This document shows, piece by piece, positions 1 to 5,189 of a stretch of 5,935 nt of DNA. A program made the translations under genes and the position numbers. Source of the stretch: Dehalococcoidia bacterium UBA3254 (lineage in GTDB: Bacteria; Chloroflexota; Dehalococcoidia; Dehalococcoidales; UBA3254); NCBI GenBank assembly GCA_002362735.1, contig DEUU01000192.1, positions 1 to 5,935 on the forward strand, written 5' to 3'. The notes beneath the pieces were generated by a model, which searched no databases, had not been told where the DNA came from, and saw nothing but the letters and a program-made list of their open reading frames with translations. The first letter of the stretch is position 1; each line of letters begins with the position of its first letter.

Positions 1-121
1 CTCCCTCCTGGGGTTTCTCTTTCGCAGTATCCGGTATAATGATACCTCCTTTGGTTATTTCCTCTTTCTGGCTCGGCTTGACAACTAAACGGTCAGCCAA
101 TGGTTGCAGTTTTACTTCCAA
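1..121 (-). CDS. groES: Co-chaperonin GroES (Cpn10), N-terminal part, cut by window edge
   Basis: The first 40 codons are present and the gene continues beyond base 1. GroES forms the seven-membered lid of the GroEL folding chamber in the cytoplasm. The translation begins [16 protein letters not shown] and continues to [16 protein letters not shown], which matches the conserved family start (a 'PLxDRvvVkP' strand, then the mobile loop and '[12 protein letters not shown]'). The mobile loop that contacts GroEL is around residues 17-29 ([13 protein letters not shown]). No ATG is available. The start is TTG at 121-119, preceded seven bases upstream by AAAGGAG, which fits well. It lies 51 bases downstream of the BON gene on the same strand, so co-transcription is plausible. 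I see no CIRCE (HrcA) inverted repeat in front of it. groEL would be expected next, outside the window. Identity is quite sure. Confidence 0.93.
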   Translation of the reverse strand, partial: MEVKLQPLADRLVVKPSQKEEITKGGIIIPDTAKEKPQEG

Positions 122-172
122 TGTAATTCTCCTTTAATATATTTATTCAAATTAATATTCCCCAGAATCACG

Positions 173-550
173 TTACCACCTCGAGTTAACCTTCGGTTTA
201 ATCTTAATTTGATTATTGACTAATGCTTCTCCCGTAAAGTAGCGCACGGATTCCTCAGCTGCGAACTTCTGGTACTCCCAGCCCATTTCACCACTTAGAG
301 TAACTACTCCATCCTGCACCCGAACTTTGACACAGTCGGGAGGCACTGAAACATTCCATGTGAGAGCATTTGAAGCCCCTCGGGCAATGTGCTCATCTGA
401 CTGCTTAAGAAGCTCAGGGTACGTGACCCGGATTCTTTCTGCCACCGCTGTAGTATCCGATTCACATGGAATCTCATTTATAACTGCCTGGTATGGTTCT
501 GCATAGGTCTTCACGGTCTTCACTTCCTTAATTACTGGATAGGTTCCCAC
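173..550 (-). CDS. BON-domain protein, apparently 5'-truncated
   Basis: BON domains (about 60 residues) are thought to bind phospholipid or other envelope surfaces and occur in OsmY-like stress proteins. Residues about 52-118 form one complete BON domain: SDEHIARGASNALTWN, then VKVRVQDGVVTLSGEM with the key glycines G81 and G87, then WEYQKFAAEESVR and the closing strand VNNQIKIKP. Residues 6-28 (VIKEVKTVKTYAEPYQAVINEI) look like the last helix and strand of a preceding BON domain, so the protein seems to have lost the front of a first repeat. The longest start is GTG at 550-548, directly after an in-frame TAG, and it has no good ribosome site. GTG at 514-512 (residue 13) follows AAGGA by ten bases and may be the true start. 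No signal peptide is seen. It precedes groES in the same direction. The function beyond BON is unknown, and it could be a decaying gene. Confidence 0.8.
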   Translation of the reverse strand: MGTYPVIKEVKTVKTYAEPYQAVINEIPCESDTTAVAERIRVTYPELLKQSDEHIARGASNALTWNVSVPPDCVKVRVQDGVVTLSGEMGWEYQKFAAEESVRYFTGEALVNNQIKIKPKVNSRW

Positions 551-577
551 CTAATATTAGATTTTAGAGCCCATATT

Positions 578-697
578 TCAACGCCTGAAAACAGCCCAAA
601 TGTGAGAATCTGGGCTATTCATTTTCATTTTAAAAATTATGAGCGCTCCTATTCCAGATGCTATGATAACCCACAATCCATAAAATGGATTAAGCAT
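578..697 (-). CDS. Small single-pass membrane protein, 39 aa
   Basis: This short open frame starts ATG at 697-695, four to five bases after AAAGGGGG, and ends in TGA at 580-578. It translates as MLNPFYGLWVIIASGIGALI followed by IFKMKMNSPDSHIWAVFRR. Residues 5-22 are strongly hydrophobic with small residues (SGIGA), like a single transmembrane helix, and are followed by basic residues (K23, K25 and the C-terminal RR). This fits a small membrane peptide with a cytoplasmic tail. An in-frame ATG at 736-734 would add 13 codons (MGREQSWPEKGGK) but lacks a ribosome site. It lies 27 bases upstream of the BON frame on the same strand, so the three minus-strand genes could form one transcript. I do not recognise a family. 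The evidence is the ribosome site and the hydrophobicity pattern only. Confidence 0.5.
   Translation of the reverse strand: MLNPFYGLWVIIASGIGALIIFKMKMNSPDSHIWAVFRR
593..616 (-). other. Stem-loop at the end of the small membrane-protein gene
   Basis: On the minus strand the RNA would fold AGCCCAGAT / ATTTGGGCT with the six-base loop TCTCAC (nine pairs, one of them G-U). It is followed by GTTTTC rather than a run of U. It could be a partial terminator or an RNA-processing stem between the 39-aa gene and the BON gene. On the plus strand the stem is shorter because of an A-C mismatch. Confidence 0.35.
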
Positions 698-902
698 TTT
701 GCCCCCTTTCTCCGGCCAGGACTGTTCTCTACCCATATATATAATCAAAAAAGAGCAAACTTACCGTACTGCATACGCTAGGCCAACAGCCCGGAGAAGC
801 CAGATGTCCTGGATGGTTTGTTTCCTAATTCAAAGCTATATATCAAGAGGGTGATTAACAAAGATACGTTCCAATATGCGGAGGATTGTGAGTAAAGATG
901 GG

Positions 903-924
903 TTAAGCCCTCTAAAGGGCTTAA
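903..924. terminator. Terminator-like hairpin, probably bidirectional
   Basis: TTAAGCCCT and AGGGCTTAA form a perfect nine-bp stem around the four-base loop CTAA. The T-rich tail is weak on both sides (TAACCATTATTT on plus, CCCATCTTTAC on minus). It sits just before the promoter at 953, where it could insulate the 1080 gene from upstream transcription. Confidence 0.5.
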
Positions 925-951
925 TAACCATTATTTACAGTATAATATGTA

Positions 952-968
952 ATTGACAATTTGTCAAT
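952..968. promoter_or_regulatory. Perfect 8-1-8 palindrome, operator-like
   Basis: ATTGACAA, T, TTGTCAAT is a perfect inverted repeat of eight-base arms around one base. This symmetry and length are typical of the binding site of a dimeric winged-helix or TetR-type repressor. It contains the -35 box TTGACA (953-958), so a bound protein would block RNA polymerase. The regulator is not identifiable from this window. Confidence 0.55.
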
Positions 969-982
969 ATGTTTTATATAAT
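953..982 (+). promoter_or_regulatory. Sigma-70 type promoter for the 1080 gene cluster
   Basis: TTGACA at 953-958 and TATAAT at 977-982 both match the consensus perfectly and are separated by 18 bases, one more than the optimum. Transcription would start near 988-991, giving an AT-rich leader of about 90 bases before the ATG at 1080. It faces the two unknown proteins and the histidine kinase, which have no other clear promoter between them. Confidence 0.7.
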
Positions 983-1079
983 TAATTGATATAAATATAT
1001 TATTATAATAATATATATACTGAATATATAAAGTTATTTGGTAAATAAATAACAACCAATTATTAAATGGAGTTCAGTA

Positions 1080-1532
1080 ATGGACATTAAACAAAAGGGA
1101 AAGTTGGAGAGGTATTTCAAAAATGCCAGTCGATTCCTTTGGGGACTCGGTAATGGAAATCAGAAAGAGACTTACCGCTGGCTTAAGGGCTATGGCAAGC
1201 AGCAACTGGGACCTGATTTTGATTTTAAAGAAGGTCCCTACCGAGAAGTCATTGCTCAGTTACTCCTGAACCCGGGCATCGAAATATTGCTCAAGGACTT
1301 AGTAGTTCCGAGAGTCCGCGAATTATTTAGTGACCAGGCTCTGGAATTCCTCCACGTATCCTGGAATGCCGGCACTTTTCCGGATATCTCTTATCTAAAA
1401 CATTACAATATAAACACGGAAGACGCCAGTCCCTTCCTAGAAATAAACAAATGGTATAAATATGTAGAAAGATGGGGCGATTTCGCCGGAATATGGTTTG
1501 AGGAAATGGAAGATGTAAGAGGAGAGAAATGA
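1080..1532 (+). CDS. Hypothetical protein, 150 aa, tryptophan-rich
   Basis: I do not recognise this protein. The start is ATG at 1080 with GGAG seven bases upstream, and the frame runs 150 codons with ordinary codon use. It has no signal peptide or membrane helix and should be a soluble cytoplasmic protein. It has six tryptophans (W21, W34, W95, W125, W132, W139) and many other aromatic residues. The N-terminus is basic (KQKGKLERYFKNASRF), the middle has a helix-like stretch (REVIAQLLLNPGIEILLKDL, residues 55-74), and the end is acidic (FEEMEDVRGEK). It is the first gene after the consensus promoter at 953-982, and its stop overlaps the next start by ATGA, which indicates translational coupling with the 103-aa protein. 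That coupling suggests the two act together. The gene is likely real and the function is unknown. Confidence 0.8.
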   Translation: MDIKQKGKLERYFKNASRFLWGLGNGNQKETYRWLKGYGKQQLGPDFDFKEGPYREVIAQLLLNPGIEILLKDLVVPRVRELFSDQALEFLHVSWNAGTFPDISYLKHYNINTEDASPFLEINKWYKYVERWGDFAGIWFEEMEDVRGEK

Positions 1533-1840
1533 CAGAACACAAGAATATGACAGAGCATCAAGAAAGACAAGCCCATAGAGTGGGTAATAGCCCAGGTTAT
1601 CGGGCGTTTCACGAAGTATATGTTACCAAGGGTTTTGGGTCGGAAAGGAATGAGGACCTGGTGGCTTTCATCAACCAACACATCAATGAGTTTAAAGGGA
1701 AAACCGAGGATAAGCACGGCATCCCGCAAATGCTCTTTGAAAGAGAGCAAGATGCTCAGGAGTTCGCCAACGAGCTCCAAGCTAAACTCAATATTCCCAA
1801 AGAACATATTACCTTGAAGGCCAGAAAATATACCCGCTAA
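1529..1840 (+). CDS. Hypothetical protein, 103 aa, charged and soluble
   Basis: I do not recognise this protein. ATG at 1529 overlaps the preceding stop (ATGA) and has AGGAG four bases upstream inside the previous gene. The protein is hydrophilic, with no membrane segment and no cysteine. It opens with an imperfect six-residue duplication, MTEHKN then MTEHQE, so a second in-frame ATG exists at 1547. The ribosome site favours the first. The rest suggests a small alpha/beta fold: LVAFINQHINEF (44-55), QMLFEREQDAQEFANELQAK (67-86) as a long helix, then a final basic strand (EHITLKARKYTR). It is followed after 41 bases by the histidine kinase, so a three-gene transcript is likely. The opposite strand also has a 148-codon open frame here, which I regard as a shadow. 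Confidence 0.75.
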   Translation: MTEHKNMTEHQERQAHRVGNSPGYRAFHEVYVTKGFGSERNEDLVAFINQHINEFKGKTEDKHGIPQMLFEREQDAQEFANELQAKLNIPKEHITLKARKYTR

Positions 1841-1881
1841 GATACTCAAGCTGAAGCAAATGGTAGATAATCTTTTAAAGA

Positions 1882-3087
1882 GTGCGAGAATTGAAAGACG
1901 ATATCTCTAAAACTAGAACGGAGTTGACTGACGAACTGCGCGATATGCGCCAGGTTATTGACCAACTGAATGCCCTGGAATCGGAGCACAAGCAAATCGA
2001 ACACAGACTTGTTGCCTCCGAAGTTCGCTACCGCCGGCTATTTGAGACCGCCCAGGATGGAATATTGATTATTGACGCCGGGAGCGGGGAAATCACGGAT
2101 GTCAACCCTTTCCTGTCGGAAATGCTGGGATATACTAAGGAACACTTTTTAGGCAAGAAGCTCTGGGAAATCGGTTTCTTTAAAGATATCGCCGCCAGCC
2201 AGCAGGCTTTCTGCGAATTGAAAGCTAAAGGATTTATCCGCTATGAAGATCTACCATTGGAGACTAAAGATGGGCGATCTATGGATGTGGAGTTTGTCAG
2301 TAATGTTTACACAGTAGATGGAGATCGAGTAATCCAATGCAACATCCGAGATATCACGGCGCGTAAAAAGGCTGAAGAAGCCTTGGTTAAGGCCAAAAAG
2401 AACCTGGAAATTAAAGTCAAAAAACGGACTGCTAAGTTATTTCGGGCTAACAAGCAATTAAGATTCTATGCCGCTGAAGTAATTCGAGCCCACGAAGATG
2501 AACGGAAACATGTGGCGTGTGAGTTGCATGACCAGATCGGGCAGTCTCTTACATCGCTCAAGCTGATGATGAGCCAGGCAGAGCACTTCTCTTCTACAGA
2601 ATCTTCAGCCATACTGGCAGATGCTCAAAACGTAGTTAGTGAACTAATCCGGCAAGTCCGCGAGATGTCCCTCAATCTTAGACCGAGTATGCTGGATGAC
2701 CTGGGTTTACTACCCACCTTGCTCTGGCATATCGAAAGATACACTGCTCAGACCAGGATTAAGGTGGCCTTTGAACATAGTGGTTTAAATAGAAGTTTCG
2801 ATTCGGATATCAACATTGCGATTTACCGTATCCTGCAAGAATCTCTAACCAATATTGCTCGTCATGCTAAAGTGAATGAAGCCAATGTCTATGTCTGGGC
2901 TGATGGGAAAGAGATTCATCTGGTTATCGAAGACCTTGGTTCGGGTTTCAATGCTGCCAGTCTCCCTGTCGGTGCTTCCACCGGCCTCAGTGGAATGCGT
3001 GAACGGGTGCTCTTATTAGGGGGTAGTTTTACAATTGATTCAAGCCCGGATACGGGTACGCGTCTGACCGCTGAAATACCCCTTTAA
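1882..3087 (+). CDS. Soluble PAS-domain sensor histidine kinase, HisKA_3 (NarX/DesK) type
   Basis: This is a two-component sensor that would autophosphorylate on histidine and pass the phosphate to a response regulator. The order is a coiled N-terminus (1-45), a PAS domain (about 46-158; RRLFETAQDGILIIDA, then the PAC-like end NIRDITARKKAEEAL), and a coiled linker (about 160-195). Next come the HisKA_3 dimer and phosphoacceptor region with ELHDQIGQ (H216) and an ATPase domain with N-box IYRILQESLTNIARHA (N324), DLGSGF (351-356) and GLSGMRERV (368-376). All key residues are present. There is no membrane segment, so it should sense a cytoplasmic signal or use a PAS-bound ligand. The start is GTG at 1882, six bases after an in-frame TAA and with a poor ribosome site; TTG at 1891 or ATG at 1945 are possible. 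NarL-type regulators are its usual partners, but none is in the window. It sits 41 bases after the 103-aa gene. Confidence 0.93.
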   Translation: MRELKDDISKTRTELTDELRDMRQVIDQLNALESEHKQIEHRLVASEVRYRRLFETAQDGILIIDAGSGEITDVNPFLSEMLGYTKEHFLGKKLWEIGFFKDIAASQQAFCELKAKGFIRYEDLPLETKDGRSMDVEFVSNVYTVDGDRVIQCNIRDITARKKAEEALVKAKKNLEIKVKKRTAKLFRANKQLRFYAAEVIRAHEDERKHVACELHDQIGQSLTSLKLMMSQAEHFSSTESSAILADAQNVVSELIRQVREMSLNLRPSMLDDLGLLPTLLWHIERYTAQTRIKVAFEHSGLNRSFDSDINIAIYRILQESLTNIARHAKVNEANVYVWADGKEIHLVIEDLGSGFNAASLPVGASTGLSGMRERVLLLGGSFTIDSSPDTGTRLTAEIPL

Positions 3088-3138
3088 CTTTACTCTGACG
3101 AGGTAAAGCTGAAACCGGGATAAAATGCTGGCTTCAGC
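3088..3138. terminator. Weak hairpins between convergent genes
   Basis: CTTTAC(T) at 3088-3094 pairs with (G)GTAAAG at 3102-3108, and GCTGAA (3108-3113) can pair with TTCAGC (3133-3138). A smaller GCTG/CAGC loop competes with the second. No good T-run follows. Termination of the kinase and MarC transcripts somewhere in 3088-3218 is expected from their convergent layout, but the exact site is uncertain. Confidence 0.3.
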
Positions 3139-3218
3139 CCAAGAAAAACAAATCAGACTCGGTTCTTTTATCATAACGAATATTTCACCCGAAAGAAGCT
3201 AATAGATTGATTTCAGTC

Positions 3219-3827
3219 TTAAGCCGGGATATTTAACACTCTCATCATACTCAAACCCCGAATAACCATGTTAACAGCAATAGCCGCCAGAAGAAGACTG
3301 GAGACTTTGGACACTGCCATAACTCCACCTCTCCCCAGATATCGGGTGATTCTATTGCTTTGTTTGAAGATAATCCAGACTATGGCGATGTTTAAGGTAA
3401 AAGAAATTAATACCCAATAAATAGGGAATTGGGTTCCCAAAAGTAAGAGTGTAGTGATGGTAGCCGGGCCTACCGTTAAGGGCGTTCCAATGGGTACAAC
3501 TGCTACCGTTTCCTCTTTATCGTACTCGTGTGTCCGGCCAGAAATCATATAGCTTACCGAAAGGACCAGCAAAATAATGCCCCCGCCGATAGCAAATGAA
3601 CCAACAGAAATGCCCATAAGCTGTAATATAAATTTCCCCACAAAAAGAAAAAACAAGCCAACGACTGCTGCGGTAATCACCGCATTGCGAATCACTTTAT
3701 TCCTCTCGAAAGGGGTCCTTTTCTCGCTTAAAGCTATAACAAAAGGCAAGTTTTGTACTGCACCGATGACAATAAAGAGAGGGACAAATGTCATTACAAA
3801 GGAATCCAGAAAGCTATATGTTACCAT
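3219..3827 (-). CDS. MarC-family integral membrane protein
   Basis: This is a 202-residue protein of the MarC family (UPF0056), which has six predicted transmembrane helices. The family takes its name from the E. coli mar locus, but its transport role is not established. Helices lie near residues 5-33, 47-70, 77-96, 109-131, 135-154 and 173-192. Family features are FAIGGGIILLVLSVSYMISG (78-97), VVPIGTPLTVGPATITT with its conserved proline and glycine pairs (110-126), and the last helix SSLLLAAIAVNMVIRGL. Length is normal for the family. ATG at 3827-3825 follows GGAG by five bases, which is a convincing start. It is convergent with the histidine kinase, 131 bases away, and so is a separate transcription unit. 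No frameshift or missing segment is seen. A 88-codon frame on the opposite strand is a shadow. Confidence 0.92.
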   Translation of the reverse strand: MVTYSFLDSFVMTFVPLFIVIGAVQNLPFVIALSEKRTPFERNKVIRNAVITAAVVGLFFLFVGKFILQLMGISVGSFAIGGGIILLVLSVSYMISGRTHEYDKEETVAVVPIGTPLTVGPATITTLLLLGTQFPIYWVLISFTLNIAIVWIIFKQSNRITRYLGRGGVMAVSKVSSLLLAAIAVNMVIRGLSMMRVLNIPA

Positions 3828-4138
3828 AAGTCTCCATATTTAGAATACCTCACAAGAATACAAGCCGAATTATTTTAGATAAGGATTACTGTCTACTGAA
3901 TATAGCGGCAGATAATTTCAAAAGCGGAGCATTCAATCGATGCTGAAGCAAAAGGATCAGTATATCTCTGGTTTTGTATTCTTAAACTATAGTCCCTTTC
4001 AGACGATACTACAACCGCCAGGGCAGGTTTTCTTATGACAACATATAACCACGAGAATTAACTATAATATAACCACGTGGCTATAGTTAGTTACAAACTT
4101 CGGGATCCGATTAATAATAATTTATTAAAAGGAGTTTT
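3828..4138. other. Intergenic region, 311 bases, between divergent marC-like and 107-aa genes
   Basis: No gene is seen. The left end carries the MarC ribosome site, and the right part carries the repeat cluster at 4043-4089 and the ribosome site of the 107-aa gene. Candidate -10 boxes exist (TATAAT at 4063-4068) but none has a -35 box at proper spacing, so I do not call a promoter. Both flanking genes must start transcription inside this stretch. Confidence 0.6.
4043..4089. repeat. Direct repeat plus nested inverted repeats, possible operator
   Basis: The 11-mer ATATAACCACG occurs at 4043-4053 and again at 4067-4077, that is 24 bases apart, so on nearly the same DNA face. The second copy runs into the palindrome CCACGTGG (4073-4080). 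That palindrome lies inside a perfect eight-base inverted repeat, TAACTATA (4059-4066) and TATAGTTA (4082-4089). The cluster ends 49 bases before the ATG of the 107-aa gene and covers a possible -10 box. It could be a regulator site for that gene. A nine-base part, TATAACCAC, recurs at 5112-5120. Confidence 0.5.
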
Positions 4139-4462
4139 ATGAAAGCATTCCTATTGTTTACACATACAGGGCCGTTACTGATCTTGTCTAAATACGATTC
4201 GATCAATCAGCCTGAATTATTAAGCAAATTAACTGCTTACGGTAAGTTTATTGCCTACGAGATGCCCATTGAGGCGATCCAGTCCTGCTATTCATCTCAC
4301 TTTCAAAGTGTGCTTCAGGATCCTCGGACAAATAAAGCTATGATCGTGCTGGATGAAGACGGCGAGAGTATTTTTACCAACATTAGCCTTCGGGCACTGG
4401 GTCCGCCCACAATTTATGAGTCCGGAGAAATCGTGTACTGCGGTCCACTGATAAACCAATAG
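4139..4462 (+). CDS. Small uncharacterised protein, 107 aa
   Basis: The start is ATG at 4139 with AAGGAG four to five bases upstream, and the protein is 107 residues long. It begins MKAFLLFTHTGPLLILSKYD, which is hydrophobic but has no typical signal-peptide cleavage pattern and no following membrane helix. I read it as a buried beta strand and turn in a soluble alpha/beta protein. Further parts are a helix (QPELLSKLTAYGKFIAYEMP, residues 24-43), a strand MIVLDEDGESIFTNISL (68-84), and a closing LGPPTIYESGEIVYCGP. The combination of 'GPLLILSKYDS', 'KFIAYEMPIE' and 'LGPP' reminds me of a group of small conserved cytosolic proteins of unknown function, but I cannot name a family. C50 and C101 are the only cysteines. 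It is a single-gene unit facing the convergent 5067-4696 gene. No function can be assigned. Confidence 0.75.
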   Translation: MKAFLLFTHTGPLLILSKYDSINQPELLSKLTAYGKFIAYEMPIEAIQSCYSSHFQSVLQDPRTNKAMIVLDEDGESIFTNISLRALGPPTIYESGEIVYCGPLINQ

Positions 4463-4662
4463 ATCCCATTATATCCTAGAGGTCCATTCACAAAGAAGTT
4501 TACTATATCGGCTTGAATTTTGGTTGAAGCAGACCGAATCAACTGTTGAAAAAGAAGCTGAAGTATATCCATTTAAGGATCCGAAACCTCCAATGCTTGC
4601 AATAATCAGCGGATTCTAACTAATAGCTTTAGCAGACTCAGAATACTGTTACCCGTAGCGGA

Positions 4663-4679
4663 AAGATAAAAGCTATCTT
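4663..4679 (-). terminator. Possible terminator of the 123-aa gene
   Basis: AAGATA (4663-4668) and TATCTT (4674-4679) form a six-bp stem with a five-base loop. On the minus strand the loop is GCTTT and the stem is followed by TCCGC, not by a U-run. It lies 17 bases after the stop of the 5067-4696 gene, which is the right place, but the stem is AT-rich and weak. Confidence 0.3.
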
Positions 4680-4695
4680 GGGAGAGAGCCGGTTA

Positions 4696-5067
4696 TCAGT
4701 CATGCTGATGGTACTGTTGGTCCTCATCTTCATCCGACGGCTCGTTTTCCGAATGCTCGCGAAAATCTTGATCGAATGTAGATTGCTCCCTGAATTCCTC
4801 AGAGACCGTTTTGCGGTATTCACCACCAAGTTCAACTAAATCCGCAGAAGGATTGTCCCGCGTAATCAACTCCCGCAAGTCAGCTTCTGAGTTAGCGATG
4901 GGGGTAAAAGCCACATTTCCCGATGTGCCTTCGATACGCTCAAACCAGCCCGTTTTGGTCCAGACAAATATTCTTCCTTCACCCGGATTATCAGTATTAG
5001 TCCCATATATGCGGAGCCGGGCTCCACGAAACTCATCCTGCTTTGTATGTTCTCTGCCTTCCATCAT
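4696..5067 (-). CDS. Hypothetical protein, 123 aa, with acidic disordered tail
   Basis: I do not recognise this protein. It starts at ATG 5067-5065 (a second ATG follows directly) behind a perfect AGGAGG, five bases before the first ATG. That makes translation likely to be strong. It is soluble, with no cysteine and no membrane helix. Residues about 14-80 look folded and contain strand-like runs (ARLRIYGTNTDN, GRIFVWTKTGWFERIE, NVAFTPIANSEADLRELI). Residues about 86-123 are very acidic and low in hydrophobics, ending in SDEDEDQQYHQHD, so they are probably disordered. It diverges from the PRC-barrel gene with 164 bases between the starts, suggesting joint control. The 101-codon frame opposite is a shadow, since this frame has the better ribosome site and protein-like composition. 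Function is unknown. Confidence 0.7.
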   Translation of the reverse strand: MMEGREHTKQDEFRGARLRIYGTNTDNPGEGRIFVWTKTGWFERIEGTSGNVAFTPIANSEADLRELITRDNPSADLVELGGEYRKTVSEEFREQSTFDQDFREHSENEPSDEDEDQQYHQHD

Positions 5068-5109
5068 AAAAGCCTCCTGGATGATTTACATGCATATGCT
5101 ATCAATTTC

Positions 5110-5115
5110 ATTATA
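5110..5115 (-). promoter_or_regulatory. Candidate -10 box for the 5067-4696 gene
   Basis: On the minus strand this reads TATAAT, 42 bases upstream of the ATG. The best -35 candidate, TTCTGA at 18 bases, matches only three of six bases, so the call rests mainly on the -10 box. It overlaps the TATAACCAC motif at 5112-5120. Confidence 0.35.
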
Positions 5116-5183
5116 ACCACATTAACCAGATCATCAGAACTCAACTATCGAAATATGAAGTAAATTACAAACTCACTTTTTTA

Positions 5184-5189
5184 TATAAT
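5184..5189 (+). promoter_or_regulatory. Candidate -10 box for the PRC-barrel gene
   Basis: TATAAT at 5184-5189 lies 42 bases before the ATG at 5232, a sensible distance. No recognisable TTGACA-like -35 box is found 16-18 bases upstream (5161-5166 is TAAATT), so the promoter may need an activator or use another sigma factor. Confidence 0.4.

Larger units (their letters stand above)
698..1079. other. Intergenic region, 382 bases, between divergent gene groups
   Basis: No supportable gene is seen. From left to right it holds the ribosome site of the small membrane gene (about 698-706), a stretch with possible long-range pairing (753-823), a nine-bp hairpin (903-924), a palindrome and promoter (952-982), and then about 90 bases of almost pure A+T that would form the 5' leader of the 1080 gene. 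Two very short frames (ATG at 804 and GTG at 887) were not accepted. Confidence 0.7.

Noticed and set aside
781..803. Cobalamin or c-di-GMP riboswitch
   Set aside because: Only short fragments (AGCCCGGAGA, GCAAAC) resemble these motifs. The conserved core helices are missing and no matching gene follows.
887..955. 22-codon frame starting GTG after GGAGG
   Set aside because: The spacing of the ribosome site is too short (about three bases), and the frame runs through the hairpin and the -35 box.
970..1060. AT-rich tract as a possible origin or repeat array
   Set aside because: It has no DnaA-box-like or regular repeat pattern, and a promoter leader explains it well enough.
1403..1849. 148-codon minus-strand frame over the two unknown proteins
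   Set aside because: It lies opposite two frames with good ribosome sites and coupled starts. Its translation is rich in F, L, S and H with no domain pattern, as expected of a shadow.
3577..3843. 88-codon plus-strand frame opposite the MarC gene
   Set aside because: MarC is a clear family match with membrane helices on the minus strand, so this is a shadow.
3854..3983. AAGAATACAA and TTGTATTCTT, ten-base inverted repeat 110 bases apart
   Set aside because: A match of this length at this distance is expected about once by chance in a window this size, and neither copy marks an element end.
4811..5116. 101-codon plus-strand frame
   Set aside because: It is opposite the 123-aa gene that has a perfect AGGAGG. 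It has no ribosome site of its own and a serine- and proline-rich shadow composition.
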